Part shown: positions 40,999 to 47,843 of the stretch, piece by piece
How the letters are laid out: each line of letters opens with the position of its first letter
Numbering within the stretch: the first letter of the stretch is position 1
Notes under the pieces: model-generated
The model's database searches: none
What the model saw: the letters and a program-made list of their open reading frames with translations, nothing else
Told to the model about the DNA's origin: nothing
Position numbers and translations under genes: made by a program
NCBI GenBank assembly: GCA_964528085.1
Contig: CAZGRE010000006.1
Coordinates: 1 to 47,843 of the forward strand
DNA: 47,843 nt
Direction of reading: 5' to 3'
Origin: B2-G16 sp964528085
GTDB taxonomy: Bacteria > Bipolaricaulota > Bipolaricaulia > UBA7950 > UBA9294

Positions 40999-42959
40999 TC
41001 CTCTTTCTGTGCCTGGGCGATGATCTTGTCCTGGAGGTTGCCGGGGACCGGCTGGTACTTGGAGAACTCCATCTGGAACGTCGCCCTCCCCTGGGTCATC
41101 GACTTCAGATCGAGGGCATAGCTCTGCATCTCGGCGAGCGGGACCTCGGCGTGGATCACCGTCGTCTTCCCTGCCGGGTCCATCCCGAGGATCCGGCCGC
41201 GCCTCCCGTTCAGGTCGCTGATGATGTCCCCGGTGAACTCCTCGGGTACCCTGACCTTCACCGACATGACAGGCTCGAGGAGGCAGGGATCGGCCTTGTC
41301 GAACGCGTCCCGGAAGGCGTTCCGCGCCGCCAGCTTGAACGCGAGCTCGGACGAGTCGACCGGGTGATAGCTCCCGTCGAAGACGGCGACCGAGACGTTC
41401 GTCACCGGGTATTTGGCGAGGTTACCCTCCTCCATCGCCTCGAGGACCCCCTTCTCGACCCCTGGGATGTACTGGCCGGGGATCGCCGCCCCCTTGATCT
41501 CGTCGATGAACCGGTAACCCCCCTCGCCGGAGTACGGCTCGATTCTGAGGACGACCTCCCCGAACTGACCGCGGCCGCCGGTCTGCTTCTTGTGCCGGTA
41601 CTTCGCCTCGGCCTTCTTCTTGATCGTCTCCTTGTACGGGATCCGTGGCTGGTGCATCTCGAGCGAGACGTTGTAGCGGTTCTTCAGCCGCTCGATGAAT
41701 ACGGCGAGGTGGACATCCCCCAAACCTTGGATGATCAGCTCCTTGGTGACCGGGTCGCGGTCGACGCTGATCGTGACCTTCGTCCCGACGATCTCCCGGA
41801 GAGCCTCGCTCATCTTCTCCACGTCGGCCTGGCTCTTGGGGACGATCGCCCGCGAGTAGACCGGCTTGGGGAACTCGGGCATCTCGAACGGCTCGGCCGA
41901 CTGATCGGCGGCGAGAGTCGCCCCGATCGACACCGAGTCGATCTTCCCGATGGCGACGATATCCCCGGCCTCGGCGACCGGGACGCGCTTCTGCTTCGTA
42001 CCGTCGACGGCGTATATGTCGCGGACGTCGACGCGCGATCCGTCGGCGACGTTGACGAGTGACTTGCCCTCCTGCAGCTTCCCCTCGAGGACGCGGACGA
42101 ACGTCAGCCTCCCGAGGTAGGGGTCGTTCGTCAGGTTGAAGACGACCGCGCGCGGGGACCCGGCAGGGTTCCACTTATCGGCCGGGATCATCTCGATGAA
42201 CGCGTGCGACAGCCGGTTGAGCCCCTTCTTCTCGAGGGCCGAGCTGCAGAGGATCGGGACGATCTCACCGGCGAGGACGCCCTTGGCCAGCGCCGCCGCG
42301 ACCTCGGCCTCTGAGATCTCCTCCTCCTCGAGGAACTTCATCATCAGCTCGTCGTCGAACCCGGCCACCTCCTCGAGGAGCCGGGCGCGCCCCTCCTCCG
42401 CCCGAGCGGCGAGATCGGGTGGAAGCTCACCCTTCGAGCCGCCGGAGAAGTAGAACGGCTTATTGGTCACGAGGTCGACGACCCCGACGAACTCCCCGCC
42501 GTCGCGGATCGGGATCTCGATCGGGATCAGCTTCCCCTCGAAGTGCGACCGGAGGGACTCGACGGCCTCGTCGAACTTCGCGTTCTCCTTGTCCATCTGA
42601 TTGACGAGGATGGCGGTCGGCCGCTTCGCCGCACCGGTCAGCTCCCACGCCCGCTCGGTGACGACCTCGACAGCCTTCTCCGCGCTGACGACCAACAGGG
42701 ACAAGTCGGAGACCGGGACGCCCTTGTACATCTCCTCGACGAACTCATCCCCCCCTGGGGTATCGATGAGGATGATCCGCTCCTCGCCGACGGTGTAGGA
42801 AGCGAATCCCATGTCGATCGTGTAGCCGCGTTCCTTCTCCTCCTGCGACGCGTCGAGCGTGATCTCCTTGTACCCAGCCTTCTCCAAAAGCGCAGCGGCG
42901 AGGGTCGTCTTCCCACAACCGGAATGCCCCACCAAGCAGATGCTCCTCGCTTGCCCCAT
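40995..42959 (-). CDS. elongation factor G-like protein (EF-G-2 type)
   Basis: A 654-residue translational GTPase related to EF-G. It differs from the main factor: the P-loop is GHSGCGKTT instead of AHIDAGKTT, switch I reads ERGYTIDMG, and the base-specificity motif is NQMD. Domains II-V follow (RLTFVRVLEGKLQEGKSL, KTGGRGQFGEV-like QTGGRGQFGEVVLRIEP, DLNGRRGRILGMD). It most resembles EF-G-2 of Thermus and actinobacteria, whose role is unclear. The ATG at 42959 follows AAGGGGG. It heads a three-gene operon with the CBS-ACT gene and yjbQ. Confidence 0.93.
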   Translation of the reverse strand: MGQARSICLVGHSGCGKTTLAAALLEKAGYKEITLDASQEEKERGYTIDMGFASYTVGEERIILIDTPGGDEFVEEMYKGVPVSDLSLLVVSAEKAVEVVTERAWELTGAAKRPTAILVNQMDKENAKFDEAVESLRSHFEGKLIPIEIPIRDGGEFVGVVDLVTNKPFYFSGGSKGELPPDLAARAEEGRARLLEEVAGFDDELMMKFLEEEEISEAEVAAALAKGVLAGEIVPILCSSALEKKGLNRLSHAFIEMIPADKWNPAGSPRAVVFNLTNDPYLGRLTFVRVLEGKLQEGKSLVNVADGSRVDVRDIYAVDGTKQKRVPVAEAGDIVAIGKIDSVSIGATLAADQSAEPFEMPEFPKPVYSRAIVPKSQADVEKMSEALREIVGTKVTISVDRDPVTKELIIQGLGDVHLAVFIERLKNRYNVSLEMHQPRIPYKETIKKKAEAKYRHKKQTGGRGQFGEVVLRIEPYSGEGGYRFIDEIKGAAIPGQYIPGVEKGVLEAMEEGNLAKYPVTNVSVAVFDGSYHPVDSSELAFKLAARNAFRDAFDKADPCLLEPVMSVKVRVPEEFTGDIISDLNGRRGRILGMDPAGKTTVIHAEVPLAEMQSYALDLKSMTQGRATFQMEFSKYQPVPGNLQDKIIAQAQKEE

Positions 42960-43001
42960 GTTGATATCCCCCTTGGGTAGAATCGAAACGATTTCTCGCG
43001 G

Positions 43002-43030
43002 AGTATATCCACGCCCGCGCGGAGGGACAA
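43002..43030 (-). promoter_or_regulatory. promoter of the EF-G-2 operon
   Basis: On the minus strand -35 TTGTCC (43025-43030), a 17-base spacer and -10 TATACT (43002-43007). A small AATCG-AAA-CGATT dyad (42981-42993) lies in the leader, between the start site and the Shine-Dalgarno. Confidence 0.7.
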
Positions 43031-43056
43031 GAGACGGACCGAGGGGATTGCTCTCC

Positions 43057-43085
43057 TTGCGGACGGAGAAAATGGGGCGTACCCT
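43057..43085 (+). promoter_or_regulatory. possible promoter of iorAB
   Basis: TTGCGG (43057-43062), a 17-base spacer and TACCCT (43080-43085), ending 28 bases before the iorA start codon. The -10 is weak. It is divergent from the EF-G-2 promoter. Confidence 0.4.
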
Positions 43086-43113
43086 GAGCCCCCGCACGAC
43101 GAAGGAGGAAAAC

Positions 43114-44724
43114 TTGGCGGAACACCTTTTGTTGGGGGATGAGGCCCTCGCCCTGGGGGCGATCGACGCCGGGATCTCCGGGGCGTACGCCTACCCGGGG
43201 ACCCCCTCGACCGAGATCACGGAGTTCCTGATGCGAAGCGAGGAGCACCGCTCAGGGAATCTGTCGGTCGCGTGGACGACGAACGAGAAGACGGCGCTCG
43301 AGGCGGCCCTCGGTATGAGCTACGCGGGTAAACGGGCGATGGCGAGCATGAAGCACGTCGGTCTGAACGTCGCCGCCGATCCGTTCATCAACGGGGCGAT
43401 CGCCGGGGCGAACGGGGGTCTCGTCGTCGCCGTCGCCGACGACCCGTCGATGCACTCATCCCAGAACGAGCAGGACTCCCGACTGTACACCGATATCGCC
43501 CTCGTCCCGTGCATCGAACCGGCCGATCAGCAGGAGGCATACGACGCCGCCGTGTACGCGTTCGACCTGTCGGAGAGGCTGAGGGTCCCAATCCTCGTCC
43601 GCCTGACGACGAGGCTCGCCCACTCGCGCGGGCTCGTCGTCAGACGGAAGCAGCGGGCGCAGAACACGATCGATCCGCCCGAGGACACGACCCGCTACAT
43701 CCTCCTCCCGGCAACGGCGAGGGAGTCGTACGCCGATCTCGTCCACCGGCAGGAGGGGTTCGTCCGCGAGAGCGAGGAAAGCCCATTCAACTCCCTCCAT
43801 CCCGGAGAGGACACAACCCTCGGGATCATCGCCTCGGGGATCGCTTATTCCTACCTCCTCGATGTGACCGGGGGCTCCCCGCGGAACCCGGTCCTGAAGA
43901 TCGGGCAGTACCCCCTCCCGCTCGGCCTGATCGACGAGCTCCTTGAAAGCTGCAAGCGGATCCTCGTCCTGGAGGAGGGCTACCCCTACATCGAGACCCG
44001 CCTCCGCGGGATCCCGACCCGCACGACACCGGAGATCCGCGGCCGGCTGACCGGAGACCTACCCAGGACCGGGGAGCTGACCCCGGGTGCCGTCGCCTCG
44101 GCCGCCGGGATCGATCGGACGAGCGTCCGGCCCGATTCGGACCTCCCCGTACCCCGGCCTCCCGCCCTCTGCCCCGGCTGCCCGCACGCCGACACGTGCC
44201 GCGCCCTGAACGAGGCCCTCGCCGATCGGCCGGAGGGGCGCGTCTTCTCCGACATCGGCTGCTACACCCTCGCCGCCCTACCACCGTACGAGGCGATCGA
44301 CACCTGCGTCGAGATGGGGGGATCGATCACGATGGCGAAGGGGGCGTCGACAGCCGGGCTGAGGCCGGCGGTCGCCCTGATCGGGGACTCGACGTTCACC
44401 CACTCGGGGATGACCGGGCTCCTCGACTGCGTGAACGAGAGGACGGATATAACAGTCGTCATCGTCGACAACCTGACCGTCGCCATGACCGGGGGGCAGG
44501 AATCGGCAGCGAGGAACAGGATCGAGTCGATCTGCGCCGGGCTCGGGATCGAACCGGAACATATCAGGGTGATCGAGCCGCTACCGCAGAATCATGAGCG
44601 CAACGTCGCGATCATCCGTGCTGAGATCGATCATCCCGGCCCGTCGGTGATCATCGCCAGGCGCGAATGCGTCCAGACCGCGGCGCGGCGGGCGCGGAAG
44701 GTGCAGCGGAAGGGGGAGGGATGA
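43114..44724 (+). CDS. iorA: indolepyruvate:ferredoxin oxidoreductase alpha subunit, lacking the C-terminal ferredoxin domain
   Basis: Thiamine-diphosphate enzyme subunit that oxidatively decarboxylates aryl pyruvates to acyl-CoA with ferredoxin. The TTG at 43114 is chosen because GAAGGAGG lies 5 bases upstream; it gives 536 residues. Family blocks are GISGAYAYPGTPSTEITEFL, TNEKTALEAALGMSYAGKRA and MKHVGLNVAADPFINGA. They continue with DDPSMHSSQNEQDSR, LCPGCPHADTC and the ThDP motif region GDSTFTHSGMTGLLDCVN to DNLTVAMTGGQ. Standard IorA proteins continue with a 2x[4Fe-4S] domain; here the protein ends soon after PSVIIARRECV. It overlaps iorB by 4 bases. Confidence 0.94.
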   Translation: MAEHLLLGDEALALGAIDAGISGAYAYPGTPSTEITEFLMRSEEHRSGNLSVAWTTNEKTALEAALGMSYAGKRAMASMKHVGLNVAADPFINGAIAGANGGLVVAVADDPSMHSSQNEQDSRLYTDIALVPCIEPADQQEAYDAAVYAFDLSERLRVPILVRLTTRLAHSRGLVVRRKQRAQNTIDPPEDTTRYILLPATARESYADLVHRQEGFVRESEESPFNSLHPGEDTTLGIIASGIAYSYLLDVTGGSPRNPVLKIGQYPLPLGLIDELLESCKRILVLEEGYPYIETRLRGIPTRTTPEIRGRLTGDLPRTGELTPGAVASAAGIDRTSVRPDSDLPVPRPPALCPGCPHADTCRALNEALADRPEGRVFSDIGCYTLAALPPYEAIDTCVEMGGSITMAKGASTAGLRPAVALIGDSTFTHSGMTGLLDCVNERTDITVVIVDNLTVAMTGGQESAARNRIESICAGLGIEPEHIRVIEPLPQNHERNVAIIRAEIDHPGPSVIIARRECVQTAARRARKVQRKGEG

Positions 44725-45296
44725 AGCGGGAGATCATCCTCGCCGGGGTCGGTGGGCAGGGGCTCCTCTCCCTCGCCGCCGTGATCACACGGGCGGCGCA
44801 GAACGAGGGGCTCTGTGTCAAGCAGGCCGAGGTGCACGGGATGGCGCAGCGCGGAGGGACGGTGGAGAGCCATATCCGGTTGAGCAACCGGGAGGTCTAC
44901 TCCCCCCTGATCCGGGAGGGGACGGCCGACCTGATCCTCGCCCTCGAGCCGATGGAGGGGCTCCGCCAGATCCGCTTCCTCTCCCCTGAGGGAGGATTCG
45001 TCGCAGGCTCGGCCCCGTTCGTGAACATCCCCAATTATCCGCCGATCGAGAGGATCCTCGAGGAGATCGAGAAGATCGAAAACCACCGGCTGATCGATGC
45101 ACCGGCAATCGCAAGGAAGATCGGCTCGCCGCGGGCGGCGAACATGGTCCTCCTCGGGGCCGCCTTCCCGTTCCTTAAGTTGAGTGAGGAGGCCCTGATC
45201 GAGGGGATCGAGTCGGTCTTCGCCGGCAGGCTGAGCGAAGAGATGATCTCCTCGAACATCGCCGCGTTCCGCCGCGGCCTCGCCGAATCCGGTTAG
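44721..45296 (+). CDS. iorB: indolepyruvate:ferredoxin oxidoreductase beta subunit
   Basis: The 191-residue gamma-type 2-oxoacid oxidoreductase subunit. It has the CoA-domain start IILAGVGGQGLLSLAAVIT and the conserved VKQAEVHGMAQRGGTVESHIR. AGGGGGAGGG lies before the ATG, which overlaps the iorA stop (ATGA). Its own stop overlaps the convergent MazG-like gene by 4 bases. Together with IorA it allows aromatic amino-acid fermentation or the reverse, carboxylating reaction. Confidence 0.95.
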   Translation: MKREIILAGVGGQGLLSLAAVITRAAQNEGLCVKQAEVHGMAQRGGTVESHIRLSNREVYSPLIREGTADLILALEPMEGLRQIRFLSPEGGFVAGSAPFVNIPNYPPIERILEEIEKIENHRLIDAPAIARKIGSPRAANMVLLGAAFPFLKLSEEALIEGIESVFAGRLSEEMISSNIAAFRRGLAESG

Positions 45297-45610
45297 GCGA
45301 GCTTCCCGCCGTGACGGTAGTCGCGCGTCTCGTTGTAGCGGACCTTGGCGGCTATCGCCCGCTCGAGGTCGAACCCCATCCCTCCGGCGAGATCGAGGAT
45401 GCGGATGACCGCATCGGCGAGCTCCTCCTCCAGGCGGGTAAACCCCGGGATCTTTCGGCTCTCAGGGTTCCCGATCCGGTATGCCTCCATCCCCTCGGCG
45501 ATCTCGGTGACGATCAGCATCAACGCCTCACCGGTCGGGCGCGGCCGGTCCCACCATCCGTGCTCGACTGCGATCCGATGGACCTCTTCCTGCAGTTCCC
45601 CGATCCTCAT
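45293..45610 (-). CDS. MazG-like nucleotide pyrophosphohydrolase
   Basis: A 105-residue all-alpha NTP pyrophosphatase domain of the MazG/dUTPase superfamily. The metal-binding acidic motifs are present: VTEIAEGMEAYR (ExxE type) and LEEELADAVIRILDLA (ExxD type), with a basic C-terminal helix KVRYNETRDYRHG. It consists of a single domain. The substrate could be a non-canonical dNTP. The gene stands alone and converges with iorB. Confidence 0.9.
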   Translation of the reverse strand: MRIGELQEEVHRIAVEHGWWDRPRPTGEALMLIVTEIAEGMEAYRIGNPESRKIPGFTRLEEELADAVIRILDLAGGMGFDLERAIAAKVRYNETRDYRHGGKLA

Positions 45611-45631
45611 CGGTCTCCTTTCGAATCAGCC

Positions 45632-45660
45632 TTGCCCATCGCCTCCCCCTGCGCTAGTCT
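45632..45660 (+). promoter_or_regulatory. possible promoter of the metallophosphoesterase gene
   Basis: TTGCCC (45632-45637), a 17-base spacer and TAGTCT (45655-45660), 29 bases before the ATG at 45690. The match is partial. It overlies the region just upstream of the divergent MazG-like start. Confidence 0.35.
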
Positions 45661-45689
45661 CTAACAGACAAGACCGCTAGGAGGCTATC

Positions 45690-46571
45690 ATGAAAATGCG
45701 AAATACGATCATCATTCTCCTCGCCGTCGGGCTGCTCGCCGGCTGTTCGACCGGGGCCCTCGGGCTGAAGGTCGGGATCGTGACCGACATCCACGCCCAT
45801 GATACCGACTCGCCGGGCGAGGGGAAAATCATGACGGACTACCCGGAGCGGCTGGGGGCGTTCGTCGACGCGATGAACACCTGGCCGGCCGATCTGGTCA
45901 TCGAGCTCGGCGACTTCGTGAACGGGAACTTCGTCTTCGGCCCGCCGCCCGGGGACCCGGCGCGGATCGTCGAGATCCTCGACGAGGCAGAAGCGATCTA
46001 CGCGATGCTCGACGCGCCCCGCTACTACGTCCTCGGGAACCACGATGTCTACGACCTCTCCAAGGAGGAGTTCGTCGAGCATACAGGCTGCTCGTTCACC
46101 TACGGGAGCTTCGACGCCGACGGGTATCACTTCGTCATCCTCGACGCCCAGTACAACAGAGACGGGGAGGACCTCGACCACGTCGGCTGGGTGGTGCAGG
46201 GGTACATCCCGGAAGTACAGCTCGAGTGGCTGAAGGGCGACCTGGCGGAGACGGACAAGCCGACAATCGTCTGCGTCCATCAGCGCCTCGACGTCGACGT
46301 CGACTTCCTCTCCGGGAACGCCCCTGAGATCCGAAACAACAAGGACGTGCAGAGGATCCTCGAGGAATCCGGGGTCGTGATCGCCGTATTCCAGGGGCAC
46401 GACCACGAGAACGCCTACACGCTGATAAACGGGATCCACTACATCGAGTTCGACCAGCTCGTCAACGAGGAAAGCGAGCCGTCGTGGGCGTACGTCACCC
46501 TCGACCCGGATGCGCGGACGATAACGATCGTCGGCGAGGGTGAGCAGGAGGACTGGCACCTGAAATACTGA
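45690..46571 (+). CDS. calcineurin-like metallophosphoesterase lipoprotein
   Basis: A 293-residue exported phosphoesterase. The lipobox LLAGC (Cys19) predicts a lipid anchor. The two-metal site is readable in order: GIVTDIHAHDT (DxH), VIELGDFVNG (GD), YVLGNHDVYDL (GNHD), VCVHQRLD and QGHDHENAY (GHxH). It probably hydrolyses an external phosphomonoester or diester; the substrate is unknown. AGGAGG precedes the ATG. The next gene, of very different composition, begins 37 bases after its stop. Confidence 0.93.
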   Translation: MKMRNTIIILLAVGLLAGCSTGALGLKVGIVTDIHAHDTDSPGEGKIMTDYPERLGAFVDAMNTWPADLVIELGDFVNGNFVFGPPPGDPARIVEILDEAEAIYAMLDAPRYYVLGNHDVYDLSKEEFVEHTGCSFTYGSFDADGYHFVILDAQYNRDGEDLDHVGWVVQGYIPEVQLEWLKGDLAETDKPTIVCVHQRLDVDVDFLSGNAPEIRNNKDVQRILEESGVVIAVFQGHDHENAYTLINGIHYIEFDQLVNEESEPSWAYVTLDPDARTITIVGEGEQEDWHLKY

Positions 46572-46572
46572 T

Positions 46573-46601
46573 TTGATTTCCATCCCGAAACAACATATAA
46601 G
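46573..46601 (+). promoter_or_regulatory. promoter giving a leaderless transcript
   Basis: TTGATT (46573-46578), a 17-base spacer and TATAAG (46596-46601). Only 7 bases separate the -10 from the ATG at 46609, so transcription should start at or next to the start codon. No Shine-Dalgarno sequence is present. The -35 begins just after the stop of the metallophosphoesterase gene. Confidence 0.65.
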
Positions 46602-46608
46602 AATCATC

Positions 46609-47706
46609 ATGAAGCCACGAATAGTAGGAAGCCTCGTCGCACTTGTCGTTCTTCTATTACTGCTATTTGGGTGTGGCAAAAAGGTGGGAGACTTCTCGAT
46701 ATTTGTATCTTCAGGAGGGCTATTTGTTGATCAAAATAGAAGTTCCTCTGTCTCCATCGGTGTCACTCGCTCCGAGGGATTCACAAAGGAGATAACCTTT
46801 TCACTAACTGGCGCACCAGAGGGAGTCAAAGCTAACTTCACTCCTAACCCTTTAGTTGGAGACACCTGTGTACTTACTTTAACAGCGGCGAAAAGTGCGC
46901 CTGTTGGGACTTATCCCGTCAACATAGTAGGCAGTAGTGGTAGCTTGAGATCCACCATTAGCCTGAAATTGACGATAGTCCTCGGCACCAACTCAGACAC
47001 GGGAGTAGAATATGTATTTCGAGTCTCTGGCGCAGATAAAATGGATCAGGACCAACTAGATCCAACAATGGACGAAATCATTGCCACCATAAAACAACGC
47101 ATAAGCAGTTACGGAATTACTGATGTGGAACTGAAAACTATGGGAACTGGTCAAATCGAAGTAAAGGTTCTTGGAGAACTAGACGACGCAGAGAGGCAGC
47201 GAATTAGACGCCTCTTAGGAACTACAGGGCAGATAGAATTCCTAAGGGTGGTTAAGAGAGGCGAAAGCCCTTACGACGCTAACGTTATTCCAACATCGCT
47301 CACACAAGAAGTCCTGTATGATCGAGATGGAATCCCTTATGTGCTGGAATCTCAACCATTGTTGACAAGCAGTCACATATCTAACGCCGCCGTGGTTCAG
47401 TTAACTGGGGGAGCACCCGCCATCAGACTGGCTTTCACTAAAGATGGTGCAATGCTCTTTTCCAAACTGGTGGACGAATTCCTCGTAAACGACTGTATAG
47501 CGATAGTTATAGATAATGTAGTGTACTCAGTTCGATGCATAACTCAATCCCTTAAGGCCGCTGCGAAAGCAGGTTGGGAAAACGTACAAAGCTGTACTGT
47601 CATAAGTAATGGATTCAATGCGGATGATGCTAAACTGCTGGCCTTGATAATTCGCAATGGAGCATTTCCTGTACCAGTACTTATCGTTAGTGACATATCA
47701 TTCTAA
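46609..47706 (+). CDS. lipoprotein with Ig-like domain and detached SecD P1-like domain
   Basis: A 365-residue exported protein. Residues 1-22 are a lipoprotein signal ending in the lipobox LFGC. Residues 28-125 look like an Ig-type domain of secreted bacterial proteins (GFTKEITFSLTGAPEGVKAN, then APVGTYPVNIVGSSG). Residues 133-365 match the periplasmic P1 region of SecD: base IIATIKQRISSYGITDVELK, TGQIEFLRVV, LLTSSHISNA, IRLAFTKDGAMLFSKLVDE, IAIVIDNVVYS, and the head end GFNADDAKLLALIIRNGAFP. It stops where SecD enters its second membrane helix; no membrane part follows. GC and codon use are far lower than in its neighbours. Confidence 0.82.
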   Translation: MKPRIVGSLVALVVLLLLLFGCGKKVGDFSIFVSSGGLFVDQNRSSSVSIGVTRSEGFTKEITFSLTGAPEGVKANFTPNPLVGDTCVLTLTAAKSAPVGTYPVNIVGSSGSLRSTISLKLTIVLGTNSDTGVEYVFRVSGADKMDQDQLDPTMDEIIATIKQRISSYGITDVELKTMGTGQIEVKVLGELDDAERQRIRRLLGTTGQIEFLRVVKRGESPYDANVIPTSLTQEVLYDRDGIPYVLESQPLLTSSHISNAAVVQLTGGAPAIRLAFTKDGAMLFSKLVDEFLVNDCIAIVIDNVVYSVRCITQSLKAAAKAGWENVQSCTVISNGFNADDAKLLALIIRNGAFPVPVLIVSDISF

Positions 47707-47765
47707 AAATTGATAGAATAGCGTTAAGAGCTGACAGCAAAAGACACTACTCGAGGAGGCACAGG

Positions 47766-47843
47766 ATGATCGTCGATTTCTCCATATTCCCGATCGGGAA
47801 GGGGGTCTCCCTCAGCCGGTACGTCGCCGAGGCGTACAGGATA
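47766..47843 (+). CDS. MTH1187/YqgV family thiamine-binding protein, 5' part
   Basis: Only the first 26 codons lie in the window: MIVDFSIFPIGKGVSLSRYV followed by AEAYRI. This is the conserved N-terminus of the MTH1187 (DUF77) family of small ferredoxin-like-fold proteins, several of which bind thiamine or its precursors. GAGGAGG lies just upstream of the ATG. The gene runs off the window end. Confidence 0.8.
   Translation, partial: MIVDFSIFPIGKGVSLSRYVAEAYRI

Noticed and set aside
1..47843. CRISPR arrays, insertion sequences, prophage, toxin-antitoxin or defence systems
   Set aside because: No regularly spaced repeats, transposase, integrase or known defence gene can be seen on either strand.

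Overview
The window is a dense, GC-rich bacterial chromosome segment of about 48 kb with almost no intergenic space. It carries the conserved translation/transcription block tRNA-Thr–tRNA-Tyr–tRNA-Thr–tuf–rpmG–tRNA-Trp–secE–nusG–rplK–rplA–rplJ–rplL–rpoB. Several markers suggest an anaerobic, deep-branching and possibly thermophile-related bacterium. These are a NusG with the long inserted domain known from Thermotoga, an archaeal-type short prolyl-tRNA synthetase, indolepyruvate:ferredoxin oxidoreductase (IorAB), a FmdE-like protein and an EF-G-2 paralogue. Candidatus Bipolaricaulota/Acetothermia or a neighbour of Thermotogota would fit, but this is inference; no rRNA is present to settle it.

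Layout. 1-4.3 kb: tRNA-Ile, prfA, a small coiled-coil protein, a ferredoxin-nitroreductase fusion, a cell-wall amidase, a frameshifted DinB-like gene and a universal stress protein. 4.4-9.7 kb: proS followed by a GNAT/YoaP-like gene, a PpiC-type foldase lipoprotein, a PKD-TlpA fusion and a frameshifted small cysteine-containing protein. 9.7-14.8 kb: a membrane class III cyclase, then a five-gene operon headed by NikR and encoding an ABC-3 family metal importer with an embedded FmdE-like gene. 14.8-19.5 kb: a BtpA-family TIM barrel, two envelope proteins and a TrkA/TrkH potassium system. 19.5-28 kb: a 978-residue surface protein, pgsA, tpiA, a slipin, mnmG and a glycosyltransferase. 28.2-31.3 kb: M19 dipeptidase, ridA, kbl and a NUDIX hydrolase, directly downstream of rpoB where rpoC would normally lie. 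31.3-40 kb: the rpoB to tRNA-Thr block. 40-45.6 kb: yjbQ, a CBS-ACT protein and EF-G-2, divergent from iorAB, then a MazG-like protein. 45.7-47.8 kb: a metallophosphoesterase lipoprotein, a markedly AT-richer gene encoding an Ig-like domain joined to a detached SecD P1-like domain, and the start of an MTH1187-family gene.

Promoters of the housekeeping sigma type (TTGACA-like, 17-bp spacer, TATAAT-like) can be read before tRNA-Ile, the slipin, the tRNA/tuf block and EF-G-2. At least one gene (the SecD-P1 lipoprotein) looks leaderless. The most unusual items are that lipoprotein, the separation of rpoB from rpoC, RpoB residues that predict rifamycin insensitivity, NikR boxes in direct repeat, and an IorA without its C-terminal ferredoxin domain. 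Two genes carry single-base frameshifts in T runs, so an assembly error must be considered before calling them pseudogenes.
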